A DNA stretch of 64,000 bases from Metallyticus violacea (GCA_030762175.1 CM060831.1:7197001-7261000), one strand, 5' to 3'. Positions 21,492-31,159 are shown, counted from the stretch's first letter. The notes: generated by a model not told the origin, from the sequence alone. Translations and numbers: made by a program.

Positions 21492-22548
21492 TGAAATATA
21501 ATTATAATGTATATTTATGTAAACCCAATCGTCATATTTTGGCGTTGTAATTAGTAGTGTAAATATAAATATTATGTGTCATAAACTTTAACCTCAATGC
21601 TAGAAGAGAAAGCTCCTGTCACGAGCTTGGAAAGTCAACAAAAGTACCATAAAACCTCTATTCAGATGAAGTAACGAAGGTCGCGTGTGAAGCCCCTCTC
21701 TTTTTAAAAAAGATTGCCGCTATAGGGTTAACACACCTGAAGGACTTTTGAACTCCTTAAGGTCTCTGAACCCGACAGGCGTTGTACTGTTAGCCCTTTA
21801 AAACAACCAAAGCTAACAAAATGTTTTAAACCTTAAAAAATGATGAATCGTACGTGGGACAAGTGAACTTAAACCAGCCAATGGAAAAGGTATGTTTGAA
21901 CGTTTCAAGATAGGCGCGAAGATTGCGCGCGTCTTTGTGACCATGTGGCAATCATTAAACCAACGATTACTTGGTTGATTCTAGTATATAAGGGAGCGGC
22001 GGTTCGACTGGGGCATTCAATTTGAAGTTTTACACGCGGCAAGATGCACACAGTCTTTACTCAGTTTCAAGGTTTAAACGCGGGATACAGGCATTCAGTT
22101 CCACTCAGTTTACCAGTTTGCAGAGGCAGTTGCTGAGTTCGACGTTGTTAAGGCATGCAGTTATAAACATACACTCGGCTAGAGATAAGCTTTTCCTCAG
22201 TTTTCAGTTTCATGCGCAGCAGCATTCATCTGTACGTTTCATACGCGGCAACTAAGTTTGTATCGGCGTAGCTAAGTCTATCGTACGCTAAACACCAGAG
22301 GACGCAAGAGATGTTGGACATAAGAAAATATACATATATTATGTCGCATAGCTTGTTAATTTGCACTAATGAACTCCTCCTCCAGTCTCGTTGGTTACTA
22401 ATCAACAAAATAGTCGAATTCGCCCGGAGAAAGTGTTATTGAAGCGTGGGCAACAACACCGAAGCGACTAATAAACAATCCCAAAACTACTTCAAAATTG
22501 GCATCACAAATGGAGGCCACTCGAAATCGACAACAACTCGGTGGAAAT
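21492..22548 (+). mobile_element. LTR-like repeat L, copy 2
   Basis: This is homologous to 12780-13466 but about 370 bp longer. It contains TATATAAG at 21985 followed 20 bp later by CGACTGGGGCATTC, which is a plausible polymerase II TATA box and start region. CAGTT(T)CA-rich sequence follows (22050-22210) and AATAAA at 22470. It ends next to GTGCCCAACCTGGGGC (22551), a diverged primer-binding-site-like sequence. Promoter, poly(A) signal and primer site in that order are what an LTR shows. No gag-pol coding follows, so it is a solo or broken LTR. Confidence is limited because precise ends and target duplication were not resolved. Confidence 0.5.
21985..21992 (+). promoter_or_regulatory. TATA box of the LTR-like repeat
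   Basis: TATATAAG is followed by GGAGCGGCGGTTCGACTGGG. The equivalent TATATATAA lies at 13122 in copy 1 with similar spacing to CTGGGGC, so the element is conserved between the copies. Confidence 0.5.
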
Positions 22549-22550
22549 TC

Positions 22551-22680
22551 GTGCCCAACCTGGGGCACATAGCCGGAACCTAATGAACATTTTCATAATT
22601 TTATGCCAACGTTGCGTCACAAATAAACAGTCTCATTATTAGGTTCTAATGTCTGGGATGGACTAAACCGCTTCAATGCT
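22551..22680 (+). repeat. Primer-site-like and leader remnant after repeat L copy 2
   Basis: GTGCCCAACCTGGGGCACAT is followed by AGCC and later GGACTAAACCGCTTCA (22665). The first copy has TGGCGCCCAATGTGGCTGCC then TTAAACCGCTTCA (13493). Homology therefore continues beyond the LTR-like part into what would be the leader of a retroelement. Confidence 0.45.
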
Positions 22681-22689
22681 TATGCTTGA

Positions 22690-23620
22690 CTGTCATTCCC
22701 AAACCACCAATAAAGAAGCAAAACCGAAAATCCAAGTACACAAACCGATGATTTTATCTTACCTAATCTTAATTCTATATAATTGTATTTTATTTCAGAA
22801 AAAAACGGAATTTCATGTCTATTTTGAAAAAAGGGAAAGTTTCGACACATTAACGCTTTAATTCATAAATTGTTACTTCTACGATGAGCACATATTGGCT
22901 GCAGAAATAGCAGAGACAGCAGTTGGATTTATTGCGAAGTAAACCCAAATTTTAACGTATTTAAGAGCAATAAAATGAAAGATACCAGCGCAAGCTGTTT
23001 CTATTGTTTACACTGTGAACAGAGTTAAAAAGTATTTACTTTAAACACGCTGCATATAACACTTAGTTTCTTAACACTCCTTACCTGTCAAAGTATCTAC
23101 ATTTAGCATGAAATGTATAAAAAAAGATATTTATACAGAATGTGTTCTATCTCTATTTTGTTAAAGATAACCAATGAATGAAAATTATATAATTATGATG
23201 ATTTTAAGTTTCTTAAATATATTTTCACTTATTCATGTCTGCTAATGCTCTCCTACATTTGCCCGTTCTTCCTCCTCAGAATTTAATGGCGTGGGGAGGA
23301 TGGTGTTCTAGTTACATGTAATTGGAGAGGTATAATCAACAGGTTAGCCTTGACAGGATCATGTTACATTGTGGGGCGGTTGTAGACGGCTTACCCACTT
23401 CTGAGCGCCGCTTAAGTTATGAAGTCCTTAGGACGCGCCTAACCACATGATGATGTCGGTTTATGGAACTTAACCGGTTATTGCAAAGAGGTTGATCTAA
23501 CTTAACTTGGCTTTCCCATTTGAACAAAGCCTATATAAAAACCAAAGTGTAATGATGCACATAAATAGTCAGGTAATAAACAAACAAAATCGACCACTAA
23601 TACATGGGTCACTCTAAAAG
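22690..23620. other. AT-rich DNA, nothing recognised
   Basis: No motif or repeat family of this window is visible. Short open frames (61 codons at 22676) are unremarkable. Confidence 0.5.
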
Positions 23621-23629
23621 TTTTGAGAA

Positions 23630-24330
23630 TGAAAGCAATTATCTTTTAAAAAATGCGATATAATAACTGCATATTTTCAAAGCATTCTCCACAACAACAT
23701 ATGCCACATTTCATTCGTTCAAAACATTTTGTAAATGCTGAATGCAATGCTTCTTTGAATATTTTTAATGGTGTTTAACGCCTGTTTTTACTACTGAGGC
23801 ACCCTGATGATATATGAGATAAATAATAAATTGGGAAAGGATTTTTTTAAGGAAGGAAACGGTCCAGGCCTAAGTTTAGGGTACCTGCTCGGCATTTGCC
23901 ATTTACGAGGACGGAGGAAAACCTGGAAAAAACCTCAATCAGAGAGAACGGTCCTGGCGGGATTCGAACCCAAGACATTCCGATCACGAGTCCGCGCCTT
24001 AACGACCTCGGCCACCCGTGGCGGTCCATGCTTCTTTGGATAGGGTACAAATACATTCTTCGTTGGCAGTCAATGCGGCTTCATATGATTCAAATCGTTG
24101 AACACAAAAGTTGTCTTTTATTTTGAGCCAGATCGCTGTAGGAAAGATGAGGTAACCATTAGACACGTTAACTCATGTAGAAATTGAGTTGTTTCCACTA
24201 CAGTGTGAGCAGAGGCGTTTTATGGTGCAACAGGATTTCACGCAAACCAGTCTTAGGACGCTTGGGGCAGCCATTTTGTGGTGTACCATCTGCTCGACAG
24301 TTTTTTTTTTTTTTGGGTCCCTCAACCATG
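23630..24330 (-). pseudogene. Mariner-like transposase C-terminus split by SINE B
   Basis: On the minus strand, after removing the SINE at 23761-24027, the reading gives LHHKTP (a ruined second-Asp box) and LKIKDNFCVQRFESYEAALT. It continues across the insertion with ECICTLSKEALHSAFTKCFE and RMKCGICCCGECFENM. This is the characteristic carboxyl end of mariner transposases (pattern: F..RFES.EA....LSK..F..AF.KW.ERM..CI..GG.YFE). The catalytic residues are not recoverable. A poly-T run at 24300-24314 bounds the recognisable part. Confidence 0.7.
23761..24027 (-). mobile_element. SINE B, full length, inside mariner remnant
   Basis: It carries the inverted 3' end GGTGTTTAACGCCTGT, AAGGAAGGAAACGGTCCAGG, TTAGGGTACCTGCTCGGCAT, B box GGATTCGAACC and head CGACCTCGGCCACCCGTGG (all in plus-strand text). 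Target-site duplication: ATGCTTCTTTGAAT at 23747-23760 and ATGCTTCTTTGGAT at 24028-24041 (13 of 14 identical). The duplicated bases are mariner coding sequence, so the insertion is younger than the mariner. Confidence 0.93.
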
Positions 24331-24339
24331 TGGCCACTA

Positions 24340-25890
24340 GCTGAGAATTAAGAACAAATCATTTTTTTGCAAACACTTCTCGCTTATTATTTGGTCACAC
24401 AGATAGTCTTGAAGATAACCTATACGAGGGTAGGCCAGTGAATGTGTTGACACAAGAAAACGTCTTTATTGTTGAGGAGGAACCTCTTTCCCTTCCTGTT
24501 ATTGCATACGGTAGAGAGAGCTGGGCCACTCCCTACACCTGCGTTTTGCTCAGCTTTTAACTGTCTTCTAACATTTCTGATTACCTACTCCTAAGATCTG
24601 GGCGTTATTGGACTTTACTATGCTGGATTTTTGGATTATATTGCTGTTATTTCTATTATTCTGTTCAGCATAACATGTTTTTCAGTTATCGTAATAGGTG
24701 CTTGCAATTCCGTTTAGTAATATAATAAAAACTTAAATTTTGCAATATACATTAATGGAGACGACGGAAATTTCTCGGTGAGCTTAGTTTGTACCGAGAC
24801 AATGTGCTGACTAGTCCAGCTAGACAATAATTACAACAATTGTATCAAGGTACTGCGACACAGCTTGCAGTATACGGACAAGCATTGTCATACAGGAAAA
24901 TCAAACTCGTCGTCAATTAGGCAACGCCTACATGTAGAGTGAGGTAATGTGTTGTTCTCTGAAGAATGCACGTTAAATCTGATATTTCAAGAGGTATACA
25001 AGGTTTTCTCTCAATATCTCAAAGGACACCATTTGATTGAGGCTAGCAACTTGTTAATATATCGAGAACGGTAACCTCAACACTCACAGTTACATGATCA
25101 GATCTAGCCAACCAGCCCCCAACTGGAAGCAGGACAGCACGGCCTCGCACTAACATGCAACAAAGTAAACCTTTGCCGAGTGAATGGTAACCTCAGAGTT
25201 GGTTACCGCGACCAGAGAGAACTCGCCCCCCCCCCCCCCCCGTTTACGTTACGTGGCGGAAACAGGAAAAGGATATCTGCGTAGAACAACAGGATGGCAT
25301 GTAACGCTAGTTGTTGCGGCATGATCTGTTGTTTATTGCTGAGGGAAACTCCTAACTTGCGGTTCAAAGCGTGCGAAATTAAAGCCATGAATATCGCAAG
25401 CGTCACTTCCATTTCCTTAACGAGCACCTAATGGTTTTTGTGTTATCTCCAGGAAACTTACCATGGTAACAGCGGAGGGTAACATGAATCCGGTAGCATA
25501 CAGAAACTATTTATTTTTTTCATGCTGTGCATTGGCAAATCGTGTTTAATTAAAAAAAAAAGTTGTGTTGTAGAAAGAAAAACTGAAATGTTTACAGTTC
25601 ATTTTAGCTTTTGTTTATTCCAAGTTAAGGGAAAGTGAAACTGAACTTTAAAAATATGTGATCCGAGTTCAATCTTGTACCATTTGGTACCGCTGTACAA
25701 TGTCTACGAGTTATGCGAAGTGATTCCTCCCCCCCCCCTCTCTATTAACATTTTATTATATTTCAAAATCAAACAAACTGAAGTTCTCGATGAAAATTAT
25801 AGGAATTATAATTATTTAGATTCCTTCAAGTAATATATAATATAATATAAAAGAAAAGAAAAATAAAAATAAAGTAACGCTATTAACAAT
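24340..25890. other. Intergenic DNA with homopolymer tracts
   Basis: TATACGAGGGTAGGCCAGTG at 24421 resembles a mariner terminal repeat, but no transposase adjoins it on the right. A C-run of about 15 bases lies at 25227-25241, another of 10 at 25730-25739. A 74-codon minus-strand frame (25203-25427) has no recognisable similarity. Confidence 0.45.
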
Positions 25891-25895
25891 GTAAC

Positions 25896-26107
25896 AAATT
25901 AACAGTAATTATAATAGTACAAAAGGATAAAACACTGAGAAAAAGTCACACTTGCGATCGCTGTATTTCGGACTCGTGGAGTCCTTCTATGGCAAGAAGA
26001 CAAGTGACTACTTGCCATAGAAGGACTCCACGAGTCCGAAATATAGCGATCTCAAATGTGACTTTTTCTTAGTGTTTTATCCTTTTGTACTATTATAAAT
26101 ACTGTTA

Positions 26108-26111
<4 letters not shown>
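25896..26111. repeat. Long palindrome with 101-bp arms and 14-bp loop
   Basis: The left arm (25896-25996) and the inverse of the right arm (26011-26111) match at about 96 of 101 positions with no gaps. The outer ends read AAATTAACAG and CTGTTAATTT; the inner ends GGCAAG and CTTGCC enclose the loop AAGACAAGTGACTA. The flank on the right is a (TA)n tract. It could be a foldback MITE or, if transcribed, a hairpin RNA precursor. No coding potential. The five mismatches are all single substitutions, so the palindrome is fairly young or maintained. Confidence 0.93.

Positions 26112-26140
<29 letters not shown>
26110..26140. repeat. (TA)n microsatellite
   Basis: About fifteen TA units between the palindrome and the following SINE B. 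Confidence 0.95.
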
Positions 26141-26141
<1 letters not shown>

Positions 26142-26156
26142 ACAGAGATGTCGGAA

Positions 26157-26436
26157 CCGCCACGGGTGGCCGAGGTCGTTAAGGCACGGACTCGTGAGCG
26201 GGAGGTCTGCGGTTCGAATCCCGCCAGGACCGTCCTCCCTGACTGGGGTTTTTTCCAGGTTTTCCTCAGTCTTCATAACTGGCAAATGCCGGGGAGGTAC
26301 CTAAACTTAGGCCTGGAAAGCTTTCTTCCTTTAAAAAAAAATATCCTTTCCTAATTTGTCATTTCATCTCATGTATCATCAGTGTCCACCGCTTGTGGTG
26401 CCTCAGTAGTAAAAACGGGCGTTAAACACTACTAGA
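26157..26436 (+). mobile_element. SINE B, full length, best-preserved copy
   Basis: It has all landmarks in order: head CCACGGGTGGCCGAGGTCGT, B box GGTTCGAATCCCGCC, CCAGGACCGTCCTCCCTGAC, GGTTTTTTCCAGGTTTTCCT, GCCGGGGAGGTACCTAAACT, CTTTCCTAATTTGTCATTTC, TGTATCATCAGTGTCCACCG and the 3' end ACGGGCGTTAAACACTACTA. It is about 280 bp long. No clear target-site duplication could be found, perhaps because the left flank is a TA microsatellite. Confidence 0.93.
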
Positions 26437-26439
26437 GAG

Positions 26440-26729
26440 AGAGGGAGGTCGAATCATCTAAAACTAACACCGCAATATTTCTGAAATGAAAGTTGTCATC
26501 AATGCGCTGTTTTCACAGAATAAGCGAAATGTAGCCCATACAAAAACTCCAACAGTCATTATAAAATATATTTCTAGCACAAATTAACGTATTTTTTATT
26601 CAAATAGAACAAGACCTATTGACTTAGAAGAAAAGGTAACTAGTATGCCAATGGTGTTTATTGCAGCGTTTTAGGTGAAGAGTTTACAAGATAGTCATAT
26701 GTAGGGCTTCCACGCCCACTGGCCCCACC

Positions 26730-26730
<1 letters not shown>
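26440..26730. other. Intergenic DNA, nothing recognised
   Basis: It starts with a GAGAGA tract. No coding or repeat features otherwise. Confidence 0.5.

Positions 26731-26731
<1 letters not shown>

Positions 26732-26761
<30 letters not shown>
26732..26761. repeat. Poly-A tract of about 30 bases
   Basis: It follows GGCCCCACCGC and immediately precedes the repeat shared with 4.3 kb. It could be the 3' tail of a short retroposon (CACGCCCACTGGCCCCACCG), but the body is too short to assign. Confidence 0.8.
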
Positions 26762-26764
<3 letters not shown>

Positions 26765-26805
26765 ATACCAAAATTATACGTTTCGATCCAAGAATTTCGG
26801 GTAGT

Positions 26806-26870
26806 TCGTAAACGCTGTATTCCCAACGCGCATGCAGCGACTTACACGCTGCGCATATAAACGCAATGGT
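26806..26870. repeat. Second copy of the GC-rich repeat at 4310
   Basis: TCGTAAACGCTGTATTCCCA, then ACGCGCATGCAGCGACTTAC, differs from the 4.3-kb copy by few substitutions over about 40 bp and diverges to the right (CACGCTGCGC against CACTGCAATG). Same orientation. Confidence 0.55.
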
Positions 26871-26907
26871 CATAATCATAAGCTTAAGGAAAGAGAACAT
26901 TAGGGTA

Positions 26908-26955
26908 GAGTTGCGGTGGCCGAGCGGTTCAGAAGGCGTTGCATTTCTGCCCAAG
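26908..26955 (+). mobile_element. tRNA-Ser/Leu-like fragment, possibly SINE head
   Basis: GCGGTGGCCGAGCGGTTCAG followed by AAGGCG is the 5' half of a Ser/Leu-type tRNA or of a SINE with such a head (A box TGGCCGAGCGG). There is no B box. A T-rich tract follows, so it is a broken pseudo-tRNA and not a gene. Confidence 0.5.
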
Positions 26956-27059
26956 TTCCCACATATTTTTATTTTATTTTTTATTATTGGTTCTATAAGT
27001 GCATGTGTAGAATACGATACTTTAAAGCATCATTTGAGTTCTATGGCATAATCTATGCA

Positions 27060-27350
27060 CACAAAATAACGTATTCTATACAAATAACTGCATAAATACT
27101 GCACAGAAATGTTTATCTTTTAATGAGAAAACACATAGAAATAAATACACTGATATCAGGTGTATGAACCCTCAGTATGTATGACAGCCCTCAATCTTCA
27201 GGTCATAGATGATATCAGATTTCTACAGTAGTGTGGACGACAGGCTACAACATACCAGACTTATTGAATTTGCCATCTTCTGTTCTGCGTGCATGTGCAG
27301 CAGATTGCTATTAGATAGAACAAATACTGAAGATAATGTTATAATATATA
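27060..27350. other. AT-rich DNA before mariner M1
   Basis: No feature recognised up to the TATATA at 27345 that contains the mariner TA target. Confidence 0.4.
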
Positions 27351-28622
27351 CACGAGGGTAGATCCATAAGTTTCCGGTCTCGTCGATAAGGATTATCGTC
27401 TTCACAAAATCCTCTCTGGTCTCATACCTTGTATGTTAATTAATACTTGCAACTGTAACTTCCGCTCCGCTGTGTTCAGTTGTTCACATATAGTTGCTTA
27501 AAGAAGGCTATGTGTAGAAGATTGTGACATGACCAAAATGGAGTTTCGAGCTGTCATTAAGTTCTTCACAAAAGAAGGACTTACTTCACATGAAATTAAA
27601 ACGGATTGAACGCTATATATGGGGAAGCATTCCCCTCGTATTCTACGTAAAAGAATGGGCTAAACTGTTGCGAATGGATCCAGAAAGCATTGAAGAGCGT
27701 GCAGGTCGGCCCTTGGAGGTGCTCACTCCTAAAAACATCGATCGCTCTTGTAGAACGAGAAATTATGTAAGACCGGCGGCTCAAAGTTACACAAAAAACA
27801 GCAAGATTGGATCTTTCTAAAACAACAAACCTTCGAATTATTCGTGAACATTTAAACATGAATAGGGTTAATGCAAGATGGGTGCCTAGACTTCTTTCCT
27901 CGATCCAAAAGCAGCCACGATTCATCTGTTGTCAGGCATTTTTGGAGTTCTGCCGTGGTAACGAGAGAGAGGTTCTGTAAACCATTGTTACAGGATATGA
28001 AACTATGGTCCTCTACTATGATTCCTTCTACAAAAGAGAATCAATGGAGTGGCGTAAACCTGGCGAAGCACCGTCTCTAAAAGCCAAGGTTACTCAGTCA
28101 ACCAAGAAGATCATGATCACAATCTTTTGACACCGTGAAGGAATACTCTTCATTGATTTCAAGGAGAGGAACACCACAGTAAATGCTGTCCTACTGCACA
28201 GACTACGTGCTTCCATCAAAGAGAAAAGGCGAGGAAAGCTGAGTGGTGGTGCGCGCCTTCTTCACAGCAACGCGCCTGTGTACACAGCTCTTGTTGCAAA
28301 GGAAGCTGTGAAGAAATGTGGCTTCAAGGAGATCGACCTTACCACCCAGATCCAGCTCCCAGTGGTCATTTCCTCTTCGCAAAACTCAAGAAGTACCTTT
28401 GAGGAAGGAAATTTAAATATGACGAAGAAGTGATGGATGCTGTTAATGCTCATCTTGCAGACAAGACATCTGACTATTTGGGGGGGGGGGGAATTGAAAT
28501 GTTAATGCAAAGATTTGAGAAGTGTATTGCAATAAAGGGAACAATAATGAAAAGGAAAGTATAGCTTTTGTCTTTATCATGCCTAGAAAATGGTTAGGCC
28601 GAAAAATCATACACCTACCAGT
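27351..28622 (+). pseudogene. Mariner M1, near full length but inactive
   Basis: It is about 1.27 kb, the usual mariner length, with ends CACGAGGGTAGATCCATAAG and, inverted, GGTAGGTGTATGATTTTTCGG, each next to a TA-rich target. The transposase start MEFRAVIKFFTKEGLT is at 27538. Later pieces include EVLTPKNI, NMNRV.ARWVPR-like, TMVLYYDSF, FKERNTTVNA and AVKKCGFKEID. It is a ruin: many frameshifts, and each catalytic Asp codon is changed where readable: TGDE is TGYE (Tyr, 27996), HDNA is HSNA (Ser, 28265) and the third Asp is Gly (28364). A poly-G run at 28480-28490 replaces coding sequence. Other M1 pieces are at 7797, 32624 and 59631. Confidence 0.85.
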
Positions 28623-28639
28623 CCATGCACTTGTAATGT

Positions 28640-29525
28640 ATTAGACCATACTTTTGTGGAGCAGGGCTCAGTTATTAACTGAAAATATGATTCCATAAAC
28701 ACATCATGGAACTGCAACTCAGTGTTTACGTACACAATATTAGTATAGTGCTTAAACAGCTACACTTGAAACCATGATGTTAGGTTTCTTGCCATATACA
28801 CAGTGTGTCAACAAATATAATAAAATATAGGAATGTCTAAATACTTTTAACCGGCAGTGTACTCGTATAAAGCTTGGGGCGGTTCACGCTAAGTGTAAGC
28901 GTATATTAACGCATTGATTCACCACAGTACGTGGGACTAAATCTGAAAGCTCCATCTGTGGGAAGTAATAATTTGGTGTACCTTTTGTTACCACGTGGCC
29001 TGAAATTTCAATAGCGATAGGATTACAGAAGGCGATGTTGGATGCTTTTATTAACGGACCGACTGGAATATCTCGACTAATTTCCATGTATGGGTTTGCT
29101 TGTGCTGGGTGCGTTGTTTGGCATTTGTTTTTCTCTGCTCAATGGACGCTGATGATGCCGCATCTTTTTATTCCATTTGCAACAAGCACTTTTTTTCCCC
29201 GTGTTGCGAACTCGGTCAAACTGTTTCTTGTTCGCTGCAAGCCCTGCCAGTCAAAGTGAACTAATTTAATTCCCAACCCGTGAAATACCCCAGTTTTGCA
29301 CACGGTGCCGCCCATGTTGCGTTTAACTTGCTGTGCTACTCAAAAGTAAATTATATGGAAAAGGACTTTATAGTCCAAGCAGCTGTTTTCAGCCCACTTT
29401 ACTCCATGGAGTGTTAAAATATGCAAAGTGCAGTCAACATAACGGATTCCCAGCACATGCTCTTGTTAATGTTCCATTGAATTTTTCCATTGTGATCAAT
29501 AGTGCCGAACTTCTCAGTAGCTTCT
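28640..29525. other. Intergenic DNA with unassigned open frames
   Basis: Open frames of 74 codons (plus, 29035-29259) and 67 codons (minus, 28884-29087) overlap. Neither matches a family I know. The G+C content is somewhat higher than the surroundings at 28980-29330. I see no splice or transposon evidence that decides its nature. Confidence 0.35.
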
Positions 29526-29528
29526 TTT

Positions 29529-30540
29529 AGCGAATTCCGAAGGAAATGTGATTGTACCCATTAAAATGTTTTTGAAAAATCTCTTCTAACCTCCATCGAT
29601 CCTACTTACTAGCAACAGAAGATGGCGATAAAAAAGACCTAACGCTCTAGCAGCAGCAATATTTGTTTTTTTCACTACAAAACTCGGTATATTCCATCGA
29701 AACAGAATAAGAAAAAGATTCAGAAAAATCAGGAAATCGAACTATTAGGAGTAGGGGTTTACCTGAAACCCAAAAATTTAAAAATCGCTCTAGCAGCACC
29801 AGCTCTTTCTCTCTCTCTCCCCTCTCTCTCTCTCCCTCTCTCAACAAACCCATGTAAATAAAATAAGAACAGGAATTAAATAGTGGGGGTAAACGTAAAG
29901 TGAACATAAAAAAATCGCTTTAGCAGCCTAAATTTTAAACTATTATCAACGAAACTCATAATATGCTTTTAAAATAAAGTAAGCAAAATAATTTCTGAAA
30001 ATCAGCAAAATCAGAATATTAGAATCGAGGGTTGACCTGAAACCCATAATTTAAAAATGGCTCTAGCGGCACCAATGTTTGCTTTTTTGTAATGAAGCTC
30101 TGTATATATCTTTTACGTAAAATAATAATAGTTTCGAAAAATCAGGGAAATCGGACAATTAGAAGTGCGGGTATAATTGAAAACCGAATAAAAAGTGGGA
30201 GTTAACCTATAACGAAGTTTTAAAAATCGTTCTGGCAACCGCAATTTATGATTTTTTTCGAAACTCGGTATATGGCATCAAAGTAAAGCAAGAAAAATAA
30301 TGTTTCAAAATCAGAGAAATGGGACTATTAGGAGTGGAGGTTTACCTGAAACGAAAATTTTAAAAATTGCTCTAGTGGCATCAATATTTGTTTTTTCGCA
30401 ACGAAACTCGGTATATGTCATTGAAATAAAATAATAAAAACAGATTCTGAAAATCAGCGAAATCGAACTATGTGGTGTGTAGTTTTACCTGAAAACCGAA
30501 ATTTAAAAAGCGCTCCAGCGCTTTGTAATACCGTTCACAA
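29529..30540 (+). repeat. Tandem array S2, seven ~143-bp units, with outer end
   Basis: The array starts with a distinctive outer sequence TAGCGAATTCCGAAGGAAAT (29528), then about 110 bp of non-unit sequence. Seven anchors of the CGCTCTAGCGGC type follow at about 29643, 29786, 29916, 30059, 30228, 30368 and 30511. Spacing is 130-169 bp, mostly 140-143. One unit carries a CTCT expansion (29802-29840). Units are 70-85 percent alike by eye. The last unit ends CCAGCGCTTTGTAATACCGT and leads straight into the 30542 motif. The outer end motif recurs at 52117 and, inverted, at 40641. Confidence 0.85.
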
Positions 30541-30541
30541 A

Positions 30542-30600
30542 TTCAACTTGCTGAGGAATTCGCTTAGTTTACGCAGCTCCAAAGCGACAGACTTTTTATA
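30542..30600 (+). repeat. Inner end motif between array S2 and transposase
   Basis: TTCAACTTGCTGAGGAATTC, then GCTTAGTTTACGCAGCTCC, matches 43661-43715 over about 55 bases and, less well, 936-990. GGAATTCGCT (30555-30564) is the exact inverse of AGCGAATTCC at the outer end of the array (29529-29538). Because the motif lies just outside both the N-terminal (here) and C-terminal (43.7 kb) ends of a DDE_3-type transposase in inverted orientation, I infer that it is part of that element's terminal inverted repeats. Confidence 0.65.
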
Positions 30601-30739
30601 TGTGTTTTAGCTAAACTCATGGAAAGGCGTTAAGAGTTCAACTATCTGTACAGGTCTGGGAGGATTGCGCAGTGGGGAGGGGGGGGCGGTGACGTGCCAA
30701 ATTCAGCCAATAAGTTTCATTTAAAGACAAGAGTCTTGT

Positions 30740-31159
30740 GTGTTCTGTGATTGGCTTGTGATTTCCGTAAACATGCAGTTCTGCATAAACAAGGACGTGA
30801 AATCGTATATAAAGTATACCAGTTCTTTAAGGAGGAGACAGCACGTGGCCGGCAGCTCAGCTGACGGTGTTGGCAAGTGCCAAGAGCGTACACCTGAAGT
30901 CTGTGGTGTTGGTGTGACAACTGTGCAGAAAATTGCTAAAGAAACAATATCATCGCTGAATGTCAGTGGTTCTATTATTTTTAGATCTACAGAGAAAAAT
31001 CGAACGCGCAAAAATGAGGTAAATGATCTAGATGACTTCGATGAGGATATCCCACGAAACTTGATTTTTGGCATGTATAAACAAGAACGCGGAGTTTCCT
31101 TACTGTGTGGCATGAAACCCAAAGCCAACGTAGTAGTTCATGCACCCGGCTGGCCTTGA
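30740..31159 (+). pseudogene. DDE_3-type transposase, N-terminal domain (open 139 codons)
   Basis: An uninterrupted frame contains RRRQHVAGSSADGVGK, ERTPEVCGVGVTTVQKIAKE (a helix-turn-helix preceding a linker), GSIIFRSTEKNRTRKNEV and VNDLDDFDEDIPRNLIFGMY. This arrangement is typical of the N-terminal third of insect IS630/Tc1-related transposases with a DDE_3 catalytic domain. The catalytic part does not follow: the sequence leaves the family after KQERGVSLL and a SINE lies further on. It was probably truncated by deletion. Upstream are the array and inner motif. Lack of stops over 139 codons makes it one of the better preserved pieces in the window. Confidence 0.65.

Noticed and set aside
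24421..24450. TATACGAGGGTAGGCCAGTG as a mariner left end
   Set aside because: No transposase or matching right end lies on its right side; the adjacent mariner piece at 23.63-24.33 kb points away from it. Kept only as a note.
29643..30540. Regularly spaced repeats, considered as a CRISPR-like array
   Set aside because: Units of ~143 bp vary along their whole length without a constant repeat and unique spacers, and the context is eukaryotic transposon DNA.
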